This document shows, one piece after another, positions 36,801 to 48,795 of a stretch of DNA of 64,000 nucleotides. The stretch comes from Rhododendron vialii (Eukaryota; Streptophyta; Magnoliopsida; Ericales; Ericaceae). Each line of letters opens with the position of its first letter. Position 1 is the stretch's first letter. Below the pieces are notes generated by a model that did no database searches, was not told the origin of the DNA, and saw only the letters and a program-made list of their open reading frames with translations. The position numbers were made by a program, and so were the translations under genes. Where the stretch lies: contig NC_080557.1 of the NCBI RefSeq assembly GCF_030253575.1, positions 17,805,501-17,869,500 of the forward strand. The letters are read 5' to 3'.

Positions 36801-39603
36801 AAGCATCCAATTCAAAACCAATTAGCAATGAGTGAAGAGGCCGCCCAAGCTCATATACCTTTGGCGGTTACAATTCACCAATGTGGGACAATCTCTAACA
36901 TTCCCCCACACGTGCGACCCTTGGCTTGCACGTGGAGAGGTAAACAATGGGCAATAACATAGGGATCACAACGATACAACGTGCGCTTAAGGCACGAACA
37001 AAAGGTCAATCAATCAAGAGAGTCTTGTCCAAAAGCCTGGCTCTAACACCATGTTAAAGCATCCAACTAAAAACCAATTGGCAATAAGCGAAGAGGACGC
37101 CCAGGCTCATAAACTAGTTTTGGATGTTGCAATTGACGAATCTGGGAAGAGATCTAACATTTTGTAAACTCATAAGTTAGCTGGATATTTATTGTAGTTC
37201 GATTAGTACTGTGGATGCACCCCTGCTTCGAGACTGGAAGCAACAAAATTTAAATCCAATAGCAATTTCCATATGTTCTGCTACGTATCAAGTTCTACAA
37301 AGCATTTACTCTTGGTGGTATTTTCTTCTAGAGTGAAATCTATCTAGTTGGAAATAAAACCTGGTTTAGTCCCCACCAATGGGGTCTGAGAAGGAAAGGT
37401 TGCGTACAGACATACACCCGAGATCATTTGCTAAATATGATTTAGGAAAGCAAGCATTGCATAATTTTTGAAGTAAGAGTACACAATTTGTCTCGCAACT
37501 ACAGACTGTCTCCAAGACAAAAGCTTGGTTAAAGGCAAGCTAGGTTTCAAGACCCTCATCATGTTCTTCAGATTAGGGCCCATGTCGTTCAATGAAGATA
37601 TGCAAAGAGTTAAAGAAAATTACTAGTTAACTATGTCCAAGGCTGGACAGACTGGAGAGTACACTGCAACCTTCTACTTAGAACAAAGATTAATACTTCT
37701 GTGTGTTTATCACACCTACAAATTTTGAACTTCACCGTTATGGTATGTAGCAGTCCATGGATAGATGAAAAATCATAACTAAAAGGGAAAAGAGAGAAAA
37801 CCAACCCGTTTACTTGGAATAGGTTTAATTCCAAGCCTACGAATTTTGAACTTCACCGTTATGGTATGTAACAGTCCATGGATAGATGAAAAATCATAAC
37901 TAAAAGGGAAAAGAGAGAAAACCAACCCGTTTACTTGGAATAGGTTTAATTCCAAGCTCTTTACATGCTTTTGTAATGATTGTCTGCATTTGTGACCTAC
38001 AAATGATAGACCAAAACCAATCAATGTCATTCATCTATATCATGCAATAACAAAAACTCATGAAATTGTTGTGAACGTTGTTCCCGACCACATATAGAAG
38101 CAAAGCCACGCACACACCAAAGAAGCAGCGACGCCAGAGATTTACACAGCTGGGCACCCACCAGCCTATCCACAAGATAGATAATCAACAGTGTACTGGG
38201 GATATTACAACCATGAGACCCAAAACACCCAACCTGACACCAATACCCTGGTTCATCCCATTTCCCCGTTCAGGGGTCACCCTGATCCTCCAGTATTCCT
38301 ACACATTCCTATTCATAGACATTTCAAACACCAGCTAATCCTACGCAAGTGTTCAAACCCAACCCACATATTGCACTCCCCATGGATTCGAGACTCCACA
38401 CCCTTATCCAAACAAGTAAAAAGGTTATGCAAGAACTTGGTCAAATCAAACAATCAAAAGAAAAGAAAAATCACATGGATAACATGAGACATGAGGTATG
38501 TGGTTCATTGTCTGAGCCTACATCACAGGAAGAGGAAAAACGGTCCACAATACGCAGTAAAGATTACAACGCTCATGTCTGACACTGCCTCCGTCTAGTG
38601 CTCTCTTTATTCCAGAAACCCTATTAAAAAATGCATTACATAGGCCTTCAAAATTGCATAAGACTAGGGATAAGAAGCTCCAAATATTAAAATTCATGAG
38701 AACAAGGATCGAGAGCGGGAGCGTAGAGCGAGAATTGAGAGCGACGGGTACTACTTTTAGGGTCAATATCAGCAACACAACTCATCCAACGATCAACCTA
38801 ATCCAAATTAGAGAGCTATGACACAATCAAACGCAAATGAACAAAATGTTGTATTGAATCCCACCAGTCTCTGCTGGGGGTTATTCCTCATTTTGTACTT
38901 GATGTTCTATTTTCCAATTATTTCTTCAGTTAAGCAAACTAAAGAGAATAACAACTCCACGAATTCAATTCTCTTAGCCCATTCAGAAGGATCTCATCGA
39001 AAAATTATCTGCAGGAAAAGAAAAAAAAAAACCCCAATGAGTTCACCTGAAGAAGCGGATTTTATCCGGCAAAGGCACACCCAACTCGTCAGTGATGGAC
39101 ACTATAGCGTCTTTTAAAGTGATACTGTTGATGACATTATTGGGAAAGTACTTGGTGAACTGGAGAGAGAGAGACCTATCGCAAACCACCAGCTCCCAGA
39201 TCTTCTTTCCTCTGATATCAAGAATGGGTCTGGAGCAGAAATCCATTTCCCACTCAGTAATGGTCTCTGGATCGGCTTCTGGGTCCAGATAGCACAGCTC
39301 TGCGGTTGGGTCGTCATTATCTTCATCTTCATCTTCATCTTCATCTCCTTCTTTTTCTTTTTCTTCATCATCAACTGTCCCTGGTTCTTCTTGTAAAGGT
39401 GCCGAAACGGAGCTTTCGGATATGGAACCGCCGCGGAGAGGGCGGAGGGAGGGTGGTGATTTGGCGGAGGATTGGGAGAGGTTGAGGGGGAGTTTTTTGG
39501 TGGGTTTTGACGAGAAGGAAGTGAAGAAGGTGGAGATGGGTTTGTGAGGTTGGAATGATGGGGTTGTTCTGATTTTGGTGGGATTGAAGCCCACAGTAGC
39601 CAT
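33854..39603 (-). CDS. ATAB2: TAB2-type chloroplast RNA-binding protein (5 exons, 400 aa)
   Basis: Exons in transcript order: 39603-39047, 37996-37927, 35445-35274, 34929-34786, 34113-33854. The joined frame is 1203 nt with a TAA at 33854-33856. Residues 1 to about 50 are Ser/Thr/Lys-rich and fit a chloroplast transit peptide. An acidic run (about 75-97, [12 protein letters not shown]) follows, then the Tab2 domain: [22 protein letters not shown]-like start, [48 protein letters not shown] and ending [12 protein letters not shown]. Arabidopsis ATAB2 and Chlamydomonas Tab2 bind A/U-rich RNA and support translation of photosystem mRNAs; this role is taken from the family. The extra N-terminal acidic stretch makes it slightly longer than the about 374 aa I recall for ATAB2. 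Intron 2 (2.5 kb) holds a TRIM, a LINE tail and a duplicated piece of exon 2. Confidence 0.93.
35743..35780 (-). repeat. Possible LTR edge with tRNA-iMet-like primer site
   Basis: GCTCTAATACCA followed at once by TGTTAAATAATTATCCCC resembles the primer-site/LTR junction of the TRIM copies (GCTCTGATACCA then TGTTAAAG), but the sequence beyond differs. The far end of an LTR could not be found. Confidence 0.35.
36390..36750 (+). mobile_element. RTE-type LINE 3' end in TAB2 intron 2 (antisense to the gene)
   Basis: The frame at 36395-36595 encodes [20 protein letters not shown] and [14 protein letters not shown], the conserved C-terminal tail of plant RTE/LINE reverse transcriptases. A stop interrupts it at 36593-36595. 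The remaining 3' part includes TTCATGTGGCCGACC and a TTCGGTTTTGGTTCGGTTTG end. It is a 5'-truncated fossil. Confidence 0.75.
36796..37159 (-). mobile_element. TRIM retrotransposon copy C in TAB2 intron 2
   Basis: 364 bp. The left LTR starts TGTTAAAGCATCC at 36796 and the right LTR runs 37052-37159, ending CTAACA. The primer site next to the right LTR is GCTCTAACACCA (37040-37051), two changes from copy B. The flanks TTATG and TTTTG are a near-match target duplication. Confidence 0.85.
37715..37956 (-). repeat. 121-bp tandem duplication including the 3' end of TAB2 exon 2
   Basis: Copies 37715-37835 and 37836-37956 are nearly identical. The second holds the last 30 nt of real exon 2 (37927-37956) and its donor (CGG|GTTGGT). 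The first holds a second copy of the same exon end at 37806-37835 with the same donor, now inside intron 2. Use of that donor would add 121 nt and shift the frame. Confidence 0.9.
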
Positions 39604-39977
39604 TGAAGAAGCTCTCTGTGAGAGCCCTTTTCTGGACAGGAGGCGAAGCTATCGTCTTGTCAACCACAAGTATCCGTTGGCAGGGATAGGAAAAATATTC
39701 TTTTTTTTTGGTACACTGGGAAAGGGGATAGGAAAAATATTGGAAAGTAATTTTCGCGTTCCCTCTCTGATCATAGCTCAAAGTGCACCTTGGTAGGAGT
39801 TTTTGTCTTCACCACCAATTGTTTCCTCTACAAATACCAAAAATACCATTTATAATAATTTTATAATCACAAAAACTTATACTCCTATATAAAATCATTC
39901 ATATAAAGTGTAGGGTTTGTGTGATTGTGTGTTCAAGTGCTTTGGGTACTGGTATTATAACAATGCTACCACAAACA

Positions 39978-40110
39978 CTTACGCACGCTCACTCATAATA
40001 GTGGTAGATTCTGTACATATTAGAGCACTTATACACATTCACTCACAATAGTAATGTTAGTCTGTGCGGGATCCACCACTATTTTGAGAGTGAGAGTAAG
40101 TGTTTTTATA
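39978..40110. repeat. Small inverted repeat, MITE-like
   Basis: ACACTTACGCACGCTCACTC then ATAATAGTGGTAGATTC (about 39977-40013) pairs imperfectly with GGATCCACCACTATTTTGAG then AGTGAGAGTAAGTGTTT (about 40068-40106). There is no target duplication that I can support. Confidence 0.4.
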
Positions 40111-42949
40111 TGGTCATAACTTATATACTTAACTGCTAGTATTATTGTATCCTTTAATCTATTTAGTTAAATAAAATGAGTTATTTTGATTTTTTTGAAT
40201 ATCATGTAATTTTGAAATAAATATTACTCCGTAACATTATATCCTTTTGTCACATCAAGAAGGTTTGTGCTACCGATCAAAAAAGAAGAAGGAAGGTTGT
40301 GGTTGGAGAGTGATTTTTCAGTGTGGAGCGAGTATATCTTACGTGATATCTGTTCGGCGCATCTGAGCCGTTCGATACACTTTTGGACAGCTCGGATTGA
40401 AACCCTCTATCTCCTCTCATTTCAACACTTTCTCTCTCTTCACATTTGAGCTGTTTAAATACGCAATGGACGGTTCGGATACGCGAGCGGGTACCATATA
40501 GGATATATCCACTTGGCAGTGGAATTTTTTCCGTGGTTGGAGGGTTTTGCAAGTGCAGCAAATCCCTCCAAGACAGCAAAAGTTCGCATACGGCGAATTT
40601 TTTTTTTTGGGTTCTTTTCGGCTTTCATCTATGGTCCAGGTTTTTTTTCTTTTTTCTTTTCTTGAGTAATTATTTAATGTCATTGGGGCATTGTCACCCA
40701 GAACTCTTCTTCATCACACATTGTTATAGGATCTACACACTTAGTCTTTTAGATCGCACCAGATTGTGTGGTGGAGAAATGGTCTGGGGCATCCCGTGGC
40801 GGTACCCTATTGTTGAATTATATATATATATTTCTATTTTTCACCCTTCTTGTGTGAAATTTCTCATATGGAACAATTAATTGAGCAAAAGAGCACGCCT
40901 AAAGCCAGTCTTTGCAAGTTGTTCCATCAACACTTAGAAATACTAGTTAGGGTACCTTGGGGGATGTGGCTTTTTCGGTGGATAATATTCACCAACTTTT
41001 TTTAGGTGGAGAGATAAATAATATCAAACTCTATATGAACAGAATTACAACAACATTTGTCACACTAGATTAGCTATTCAAGCGTCCGCAACCCCTAGCT
41101 CAAGGAAATAGTCCCTAATGTGGAAGTAGTAAACTAGTAACACAAATATACTCCAATATTTCATGTAAAAAATGGGAGAAATAACCAATGCTTGCATTCA
41201 ACAAGTTTTTAATCCAAACATGTCATAATCGAGAGTATAAATGGGCAACCCCAAAGTAGATCATTTACTTCTTTTCAAAAGAGTACCTATGTGTGGTGTT
41301 TTTTCTTAAAGGAAGGGGATGAAGATATTAATGTTAAAATCACGAGTGTAATATCTTTAGATTCAATTCGAAAGACATCTGTACTGAGTAATTAAGAGGC
41401 CGCCTTACTGGCTAGGTTGAAGGCGTGAACATCATAACTAATCAATGCGAAACAAACTTTGACAACAAACAATGTTTACTATATACATACAATCAAGCAT
41501 AAGATTCTTAGGACAAAGTAATGTCAACACATGCGACAGCACTGCATGCCAATTGACAAGGTAATTGTAAATTTGTTCCACAAACCAAACAGAGTTTGAA
41601 CCCAACAAAACATTAGGTAAACGCCTTTTGAGTACAACAAGAGTGCCTCTTTTCGCACCCCCGGAAAAAAAAAAAAAAAAAAAACCCCTCCGGGCCCCAC
41701 CATTTTCCCCCTTCCCCCTCCCCCCACTTTAATTACTGTTTTGATCATAACTTATGATCAAAAGAGTAAGGGCTGGTAGACAGAAAGACCGTTTTGATCA
41801 TAACTTTCTGTGTGCTTTGAATCGTGATGTGATTTTGGTGTCATTAGAAAGCTGACTTCAAGACCTCGAAATCGATATATAATTTGCATATTTTCGATTT
41901 TGGAAGAAGAAGTTATGACCGTTTGAAGTTATGACCGTTTGAATTTTCGTTAGTTTGAGGGGGTTAAATGCCAAAAAAAAGTTAGAGGGGAGTAAGTGTA
42001 CGCGAGGCATAGTTAGAGGGGGGTAACTATAATTTGCCCTTAAATGCCTCAACGATCTCATTCATCAACTCTTTCAGAACCTACGTCTCATTATTCTTCA
42101 GTAAGACCGGTTGTTCCTGCTCTCAACCGTCATTTAGTGCATGTTTACGAGAAATTATTTTTTGCAAATTTTGAGATTCTAGCTTTTTAGAATAAATTTG
42201 AAGTGTCAACCAAAAATTCTAAATAAAAGATTCTCAGATTCTACAGATTTTGAAAAGCTAAAAAAAAAATGAAATTCTAAAAATTTCAAAGCTACTTCAC
42301 ATAATGCAGGTGCGAGCGTAAAAGCTTCTTTCAAAAACATCCAATAATCCAAACTGTTAAAGACTTGAAATTTAAAAAGTGAGAATTGAAAAGGAGTTGT
42401 GCATGTTTGCGGGAATTTTTTTTGCAGATTTTGAAATTCTAGCTTTTGAAAAGAGTGTTTGCCGAAAATTCTAGATAACCAATACTTGGATTCTACATAT
42501 TCTAAACAGCTAAAAAATGAATAAAATTCTCAAAATTTCAAAGCTTGATTTGAGTAGCTTTTGGAATTCTACATTCAAATTCTCAAAAAATGAAAAAAAT
42601 GAATAAAATTCTCACAATCTTGCAGCTGGAACATACCATTTTTTCAACTTCTACTAGAATTTTGAATTTAAATTCTGTAGCAAAATGTGAAGCCAAAATA
42701 TAAAATCTGTATCCACAGTTATCACAAATATGCACAAAGCTCTGTGCATCTTACCAAGAAAAAGACCCGTTTAAGAGCATCTCCAACAAAACTTCTGAAC
42801 ATGGAACTACCGGAAATAGTTTCAAGCTTATTTCACAATTAATGGACATCTCTACAAATATAAAAGCTCTGCCCTATGGAATAATAATGTTCGGAAAAGT
42901 CAATATTACACCCCCTTTAATAGTGGGTACCCTATGCATTTATTACATG

Positions 42950-43210
42950 ATTCATACACACTTCATAATATTTTGGTATATTTCGTAACTCTCCGGCAAT
43001 AAGATTCGTAACATTTTTATTAGAACTCAACATCTTGGGACATCTCGTAATTTTTACACTACAAAATCGTAACTTTTCAACAATAAAATTCATAACGTTT
43101 ATGATTCGTAACATTTTCTCTAGGATCATAACATCTTGGTGTTGTCGTATCTTTTACACTAAAATCGTAACTTTTTCAGCAATATGATTTATACCATTTC
43201 CTTTATGAAT
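42950..43210. repeat. About 100-bp tandem repeat, 2-3 degenerate copies
   Basis: The modules GATTCGTAACATTTT, AACATCTTGG, ACACTA...AAAATCGTAACTTTT and AGCAATA..ATTTAT recur in the same order at about 43001-43100 and 43101-43200, with a weaker copy before. Confidence 0.6.
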
Positions 43211-43516
43211 CAATACATTTTGGGAACGCATATGATACACATCCCAAAAATATGGCAACGGTCAAGCACAAATGTTAACGAATTGTAGGTACATTATGAG
43301 CCATCCGTAAGCTTGTCTCCGTTACAAAAATCCCAGGAAGATATTCAAACCTAAAGCAGAAAGCGAGATCAAATTTAGGAGTTAGTGGCCAAAAACAACC
43401 GTGAACCATTTACAAAATGATAAATCTAATTCGAAAGTTACTACATTAGTACAAATCATTATTAAAGCCTCTAGAGGTATCTCCCATCAAATTTCATGAA
43501 GTTAATTACAGTAACT

Positions 43517-43642
43517 GTCTAAACTGTACACTTTCGAATTATCTTATTGTGACTTGTGCTCTGTTTGCTTGGACAGCAACTGTGTAAACTGGACACTTTT
43601 GAAATATATTATTGCGACTCATGCTCCGTTTGCTTCGGCAGG
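43517..43642. repeat. 63-bp tandem repeat downstream of ALG14
   Basis: Two copies (about 43517-43579 and 43580-43642) share AACTGKACACTTTYGAA, ATTGYGACTYRTGCTCYGT and TTTGCTTSGRCAGSMA. They lie just beyond the ALG14 stop, possibly in its 3' UTR. Confidence 0.65.
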
Positions 43643-43786
43643 CAAAAATGTACTCATGGCAAACGGCTGCTTCAGCCCTGAAAATGATGGTGCAAAGAAG
43701 ACTATAACTCAAAGAATGCTGGTTAAACAAGAAAATAATTGGGAGGTCAAAGTGAGGGTAATCACAACGAAGTAGTACCGAATCAA

Positions 43787-46700
43787 CTACATGAGGCAAC
43801 CCACATAATGAGCCCGAGGATACTTCCTTTGTAGTTGTGGCCATTGTACAAAGAATTTATCCGCCATGTGTAACTCGTAAAGAAGCAAGCCAGTTAAAGA
43901 TAGCCTCCTCACCCTCGCTATACTCTCAACGTAAAAGGTAGATGACCATCTAATGCCCACAACCTGTCAACAACATCCAAAAGTTTCTCAATAAACTTAA
44001 TTGCCAATTTACAGAAATCAAAAATCAAGTTGATGTATAAAGCTAGCAGAAATCGAAGTGTCTTAACCTTGAAAAAGAATGCAATCACACATAGAGGTAA
44101 ACAAGTTCCAGGGCCGTTGCATAGAATCTATCAAAGAATCCAAAAAAAGAATTTATCAAGTAGGATATTGAAGTGGAAGATATAAACTAAGACAAAAACA
44201 CAGCTGTATCCTTGAAACAAAAAGCAACAGGTACAGTAGAGATTTAGTACCACTTGGGGTCTGATTTTAATCATTAGCCAGAGAGCATGAGCAATAGCCA
44301 TTAAGGTTGTCCCGATAGAGGTTAAGTATGACTGGCCTACTTCACGGCTTCGGTATATTTGCATAAACTGGGCATTTTCTAGCACCCCTGTCTACAGGAA
44401 CCAAAAACTATTTTGAACATATAATAAGTCAATAGTAACCGGAAAAAACTAGAGGATCCCCGATGCAGCAGATAACTTATCTGAGTACTATTTACAAGAT
44501 AAAAAAGCAAGCATAATCCAACTATGTTGAGGAAACTTCATAAGCTATACAAAGAGAGTTTTCTGGATTTCAAATTCCTCGAAACCATGACACATAATAC
44601 CACTAAAGTACTCTTTCTCCATGTGTACAACTACAGTAAATGTCCCTCCTAACAAACCAAACCAAAGAAACCAAGCCTTAATCCCCAATCAATTGGAGCG
44701 TCTACATGCATCCGTTTTCTCCATGGAGCTCTGGCAAGGGCATTGTTTTCCGTGATATCCAAAAACCCTTTATCCTTTGCACTACCATCTCTAAAGTCTA
44801 TTTGGTGCTTCCATCTATGTAACCATATCGCTACTCCTAATTACCCCATCGGCTGATCTATGATAGAAATGTCTAAACCACCTTTATTCTCATCTTATCT
44901 TCTATCGGTGCTAATGTCCCTACTAAAACACGGGGAAAACAAAAACACCAACATAAACCACAAAATCAGAGGAAATATAACTGGAAGTGAATAGTGCCAA
45001 GCTCCCTAACTTCAATTTCCACCAGTCTTCTTTGAACAAGTGAAGTTGTGACTCTTTAGTATTCAACAACATCAGGCATGTCAAAGAAACATAAACTGAA
45101 CCTCCAAACAAATCCAATTCCAGAAGCGAGTTTAATTAGGAAGAGCTGAAGCATTTTCATCAGCACTCAGCAGTAGACGTGCGGCATTTTTTTTCTGATA
45201 AGTAACAGTAGACATGCGACATTAGTAAGAGTATAATAATATCGTAGCAACATGCAGACACTTAAAGGATGAAAGCTTGCAATGACATTGAATGGAACTT
45301 CCGAGCACTAAATAAGTGGACATATGAAACTGGATGAAACTCAGGTTTACTACAACCACAAAAAGACCAGCAACTTAAGTTTACACCTTTGGAACTCTGC
45401 AACTGCATTCATATATACGTTATCTTTAGCAGATATCAGGCGGTAATGTTAATTTTCTTACATTTTCCTATTTGCAAAGGCACATTTCCGGCCAAAACAT
45501 CAGATTTACATCTAATTCCTATCTCACTAGTTACTTCTTCAGTTTTCTTACTAGTTCTCAAAATGCAATTATTAAGTTATATAAATCCTTATACCTTATA
45601 TAATAGAGTAGCTGAAACAAGCGATAGCTTACATTTTAGGGCAGCCATTCTGAATTCCTGAAATTTCAGAACGAGGGATAGAACGCAACAGATAAACAAA
45701 TGTAAAACGTCATTTTTGAGTTACTTTGATTTGCTGAGTCTTGTAAGCATTTTGGAATGGGATTGGAGTCGTGTTACAGTGTCTTCTACATCCTAAAACA
45801 AGAATCCTCTCTCAATTTGACACACAAAGTTACATGCATATGCTACTTGCGGGAAAAAAATCACAATATTGACATCATCACAACTTGTCCGACCAAATTG
45901 ATAGTACATTTTTTACTTTTATTTCCATGGAAAATCCTTCTTGATCTTCCCGAACAGCAGCAAGCTACACATGCACTCTAGCACAAGATGTATAAATGTC
46001 CTTCGCCAAAGGTTAAATAGTCCGAAATTACTGTAGCCTCATAAGACCATCTCTAACCTTTAGCTTTGACTCAAACTCAAGTACAAATCTGATTAAAAGC
46101 TTGATTTTATATGGAACACTCTAGTGGGAAGACTCATATCCAGGTGTAAATTTAAGTAAAAGCTTCACTAATCACGTAGTTTTAAATTCAGAAAGACACA
46201 AATTAACCTTCCAAAATTTGACTGAAGATTTTAAGTCTCCCTTGATTTGAGTAATTTGAGTACAGAAAATTCAGAAAGAAGTTTTAAACTTCAAAATCTC
46301 AGATGGGTATAGGTTTGAGTCCAGAAGTGGCGAGAGTTTAAGCGTTTTTTACCCAAAAGTTTTGAGTATAAAAAAATTGGTAAGAGCCTGAGATGCTCTA
46401 ATGGCACAAGACTTGTTAATCAATAGAAACCAGATACAATACTAGATGATGGGTGGCAGGAGACTACAGCAACCCCCCAAAAATATAAGTAGATAGATGC
46501 AAGCATATGGAGGAAAAGATGGAATTGTTCCCGTGATGAACCAGGAGTTTTACTTGTATTTACATAAGAAACAATAATTATATACCAACATTCTAAGTTG
46601 TAACAGAATCTACCTTGTCAATCACGGAATTCTCAAACAAGTGTGCCTTCTGAAGACTCATATTATCTGTGGCGGCTGCAATGTAAAATCTAGGAGTAAA

Positions 46701-47029
46701 GCTGTCTGTATGCAGCACAGATAACAGATTGAGCATCTCTGCTGTATGACCTCCTACATTAGGATCGATTCCATCAGTAAGTTAAGAGGTAGTTCCAAGT
46801 AAGTCCAAACATAAGGAATTAACTTCAAACAAATGAGCAAACCTGAACCGAGAACAATGAGAGTACTAAGAGGTTGTGGAGACTTAGTATGAAGTGGTTT
46901 GATACTCCGGTATATGACATACGAAACCCGTATCACAACAAGTGCAATAGCGATAGTAATGAAATAAATGTACACATTCGATGCTGAAGCAGAGAAGCAA
47001 CAGTTAATGCCATTCTCCATTGCAAGCAT
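43787..47029 (-). CDS. ALG14: UDP-GlcNAc transferase subunit ALG14 (5 exons, 234 aa)
   Basis: Exons in transcript order: 47029-46843, 46753-46614, 44391-44251, 44127-44068, 43963-43787, giving a 705-nt frame ending TAG. A membrane helix (about residues 19-41) is followed by the family motif STLIVLGSGGHTAEM across the exon 1/2 junction. Further family blocks are RFYIAAATDNMS, QFMQIYRSREVGQSY, ILCNGPGTC, WSSTFYVESIARVRRLSLTG and a FFVQWPQLQRKYPRAHYVG C-terminus. ALG14 anchors ALG13 at the cytosolic face of the ER, and the pair adds the second GlcNAc to the dolichol-linked oligosaccharide for N-glycosylation (family knowledge). The length matches the plant protein. The ATG at 47029 was taken as the start; the ATG at 47020 (MENG) is an equally possible start nine bases downstream. 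Confidence 0.94.
44655..44900 (-). mobile_element. RTE-type LINE tail in ALG14 intron 2
   Basis: On the plus strand AACAAACCAAACCAAAG is followed by CCTTAATCCCCAATCAATTG and CTACATGCATCCGTTTTCTC, the reverse complement of the TTGG-ended LINE tails elsewhere in the window. Confidence 0.55.
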
Positions 47030-48440
47030 GAGGGTTCACTTCTCCTCTAAAAACAAGTACAGACACTTCACATTAAGATTAGAAACCAAGAAAAACATAG
47101 GAACGATAGAAAGAAAAAGGGGTACTTAATCAAATACATACTTAGGTAATATGTTCTCACTGTTACACCTGGGATTTTTTCAATTTATTAAAGAAGAAAG
47201 CTCAATGTGATAAATCTGAAAACCAAATAAGTTAATGGTGATAAGCCAAAAATTTTGTTCATTTGCAATAAACATTTGTACTCAGCAAATCATCTACAGC
47301 ACCGGTGACCATTGCTGGGCTTAAATCCATGTCTATTACGCAATAGAAAATCTATTTCAAAGTTTCGCAAAAAGAATCAAACAAGAAACTGACAAGCATC
47401 AACAATCATTGCTAACATTGATACAACCAACCAACAACCGTACTAGATGTCTCTAGCACATGCACTTTACAGGCTACTAACCCGAAGGACGAAGCAACCT
47501 ACCCCGCGCGGATTTACGGACTTTCACCAACGGTGTCACAATTGACCCAAGTAGGTTTAAAGACTTTCACCGACGGCGTCAGAATTGACCCCACTCAAAA
47601 TCACGAAACTATCATATTCCAAAATATCTCAAATAGTTGGCCTCAAGCCCAAATCAAATAAAATCAACCAAATTTCCTTGAATAACTCGCCCAAACGCTT
47701 CAAAATAAGCCAAAATAGGATAAGTTCAATGTAGTGTCCACAAAATATACTAACTAACAAGTACCTAAACCATATATCAAGTACCTTCCACTTAATTACT
47801 AAATTGACAAAGAAAATTAGACTTGGTATAGAAATATGCCATCTACGCTAATTGCTTTCTTCAAACTCAGTGCATAGTAATGACTAGCCCATGCTTAAGA
47901 GTAAAACAAAAGTCATAATTTCTCTAGCAAAGAGAACCCTATACATATGAATATCAATACAGTCAAAACGAAAACAGCATGACTCAAGCATAATTATGAA
48001 TATTATTACCCCATCTCTAACGAAACTCATGTGTAGCAAACATATCCAAACAAATAAACTAGGGCTTACCCTATCATTTCATTAACTCTAACCAAAGCTC
48101 AAATTAAGTGCACACCAAGGCATACACACACCCATATTTAATCACTTAGCATAAATCCTACCTCAAAAGAGAGAAACCTCCAAAATGATGGAATCTCGAA
48201 TTTCGGCCGACTGAGATTTCATTCGGATCAATGCGTGGCCCTCCGTCCGTAGATCACGTCTTCTTCTTGCCTTTCCTCGTAATTTTCAAGCCTTAGGCCT
48301 TCAATTTTTCGTTTGAACCACGCGGGTTTGAAGTTGGTAAGAGAGAGACGAGAGAGAGAGAGACGAGACGAGAGAGAACAGAACCAGCAGAAAAAAAGAA
48401 TAAGGAAAAGGGGAAGATCGAGGGATCTTCTTATCACAAT
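47030..48440 (-). promoter_or_regulatory. Probable ALG14 5' leader with a UTR intron
   Basis: On the minus strand a good acceptor (TTTTTAG|AGGAG) lies about 25 bases before the ALG14 ATG. A matching donor (GAG|GTAGGA) occurs at 48160-48162 after a GC-richer segment (48165-48300) that could be a first non-coding exon. Between them the sequence is AT-rich without open frames. This is inferred from splice motifs only. Confidence 0.4.
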
Positions 48441-48795
48441 TGGTTTATAAGTGTAAAATTTACACTACATACCCCTCTAGTTACTTAGGCCTTCCATCAA
48501 CTCCTACAATTTATAAGTAGCTACACTAAGGAGTCGTTCCAGTTTTAGAAAAAGTGGGTTTTTTTTGGTCCAAAAAGAAGGGTGAGTCCAGATCTCGAAT
48601 AAGGAAAAGGGGAAGATCGAGGGATCTTCTGATCACAATTGGTTTATAAGTGTAAAATTTACACTACATACCCCTCTAGTTACTTAGGCCTTCCATCAAC
48701 TCCTACAATTTATAAGTAGCTACACTAAGGAGTCGTTCCAGTTTTAGAAAAAGTGGGTTTTTTTTGGTCCAAAAAGAAGGGTGATTCCAGATCTT
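48398..48795. repeat. 199-bp tandem duplication upstream of ALG14
   Basis: Copies 48398-48596 and 48597-48795 both begin GAATAAGGAAAAGGGGAAGA and end in CCAGATCTYGA. I see only a few differences (for example TTCTTATC against TTCTGATC). It overlaps or abuts the possible transcription start of ALG14. Confidence 0.92.

Larger units (their letters stand above)
39604..43786. other. Intergenic region between TAB2 and ALG14
   Basis: It contains the TAB2 promoter side (39604 upward) and several small repeats listed separately. Poly-A/poly-T runs at about 40598, 40640 and 41666 and two AT-rich blocks starting GTGCATGTTT (42137, 42399) with AATTCTAGCTTT-like motifs suggest further MITE-like repeats. 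I see no gene. Confidence 0.5.

Noticed and set aside
38078-38582. Plus-strand frames within TAB2 intron 1
   Set aside because: No recognisable domain, antisense to the gene and without splice support; possibly old element sequence but not identifiable.
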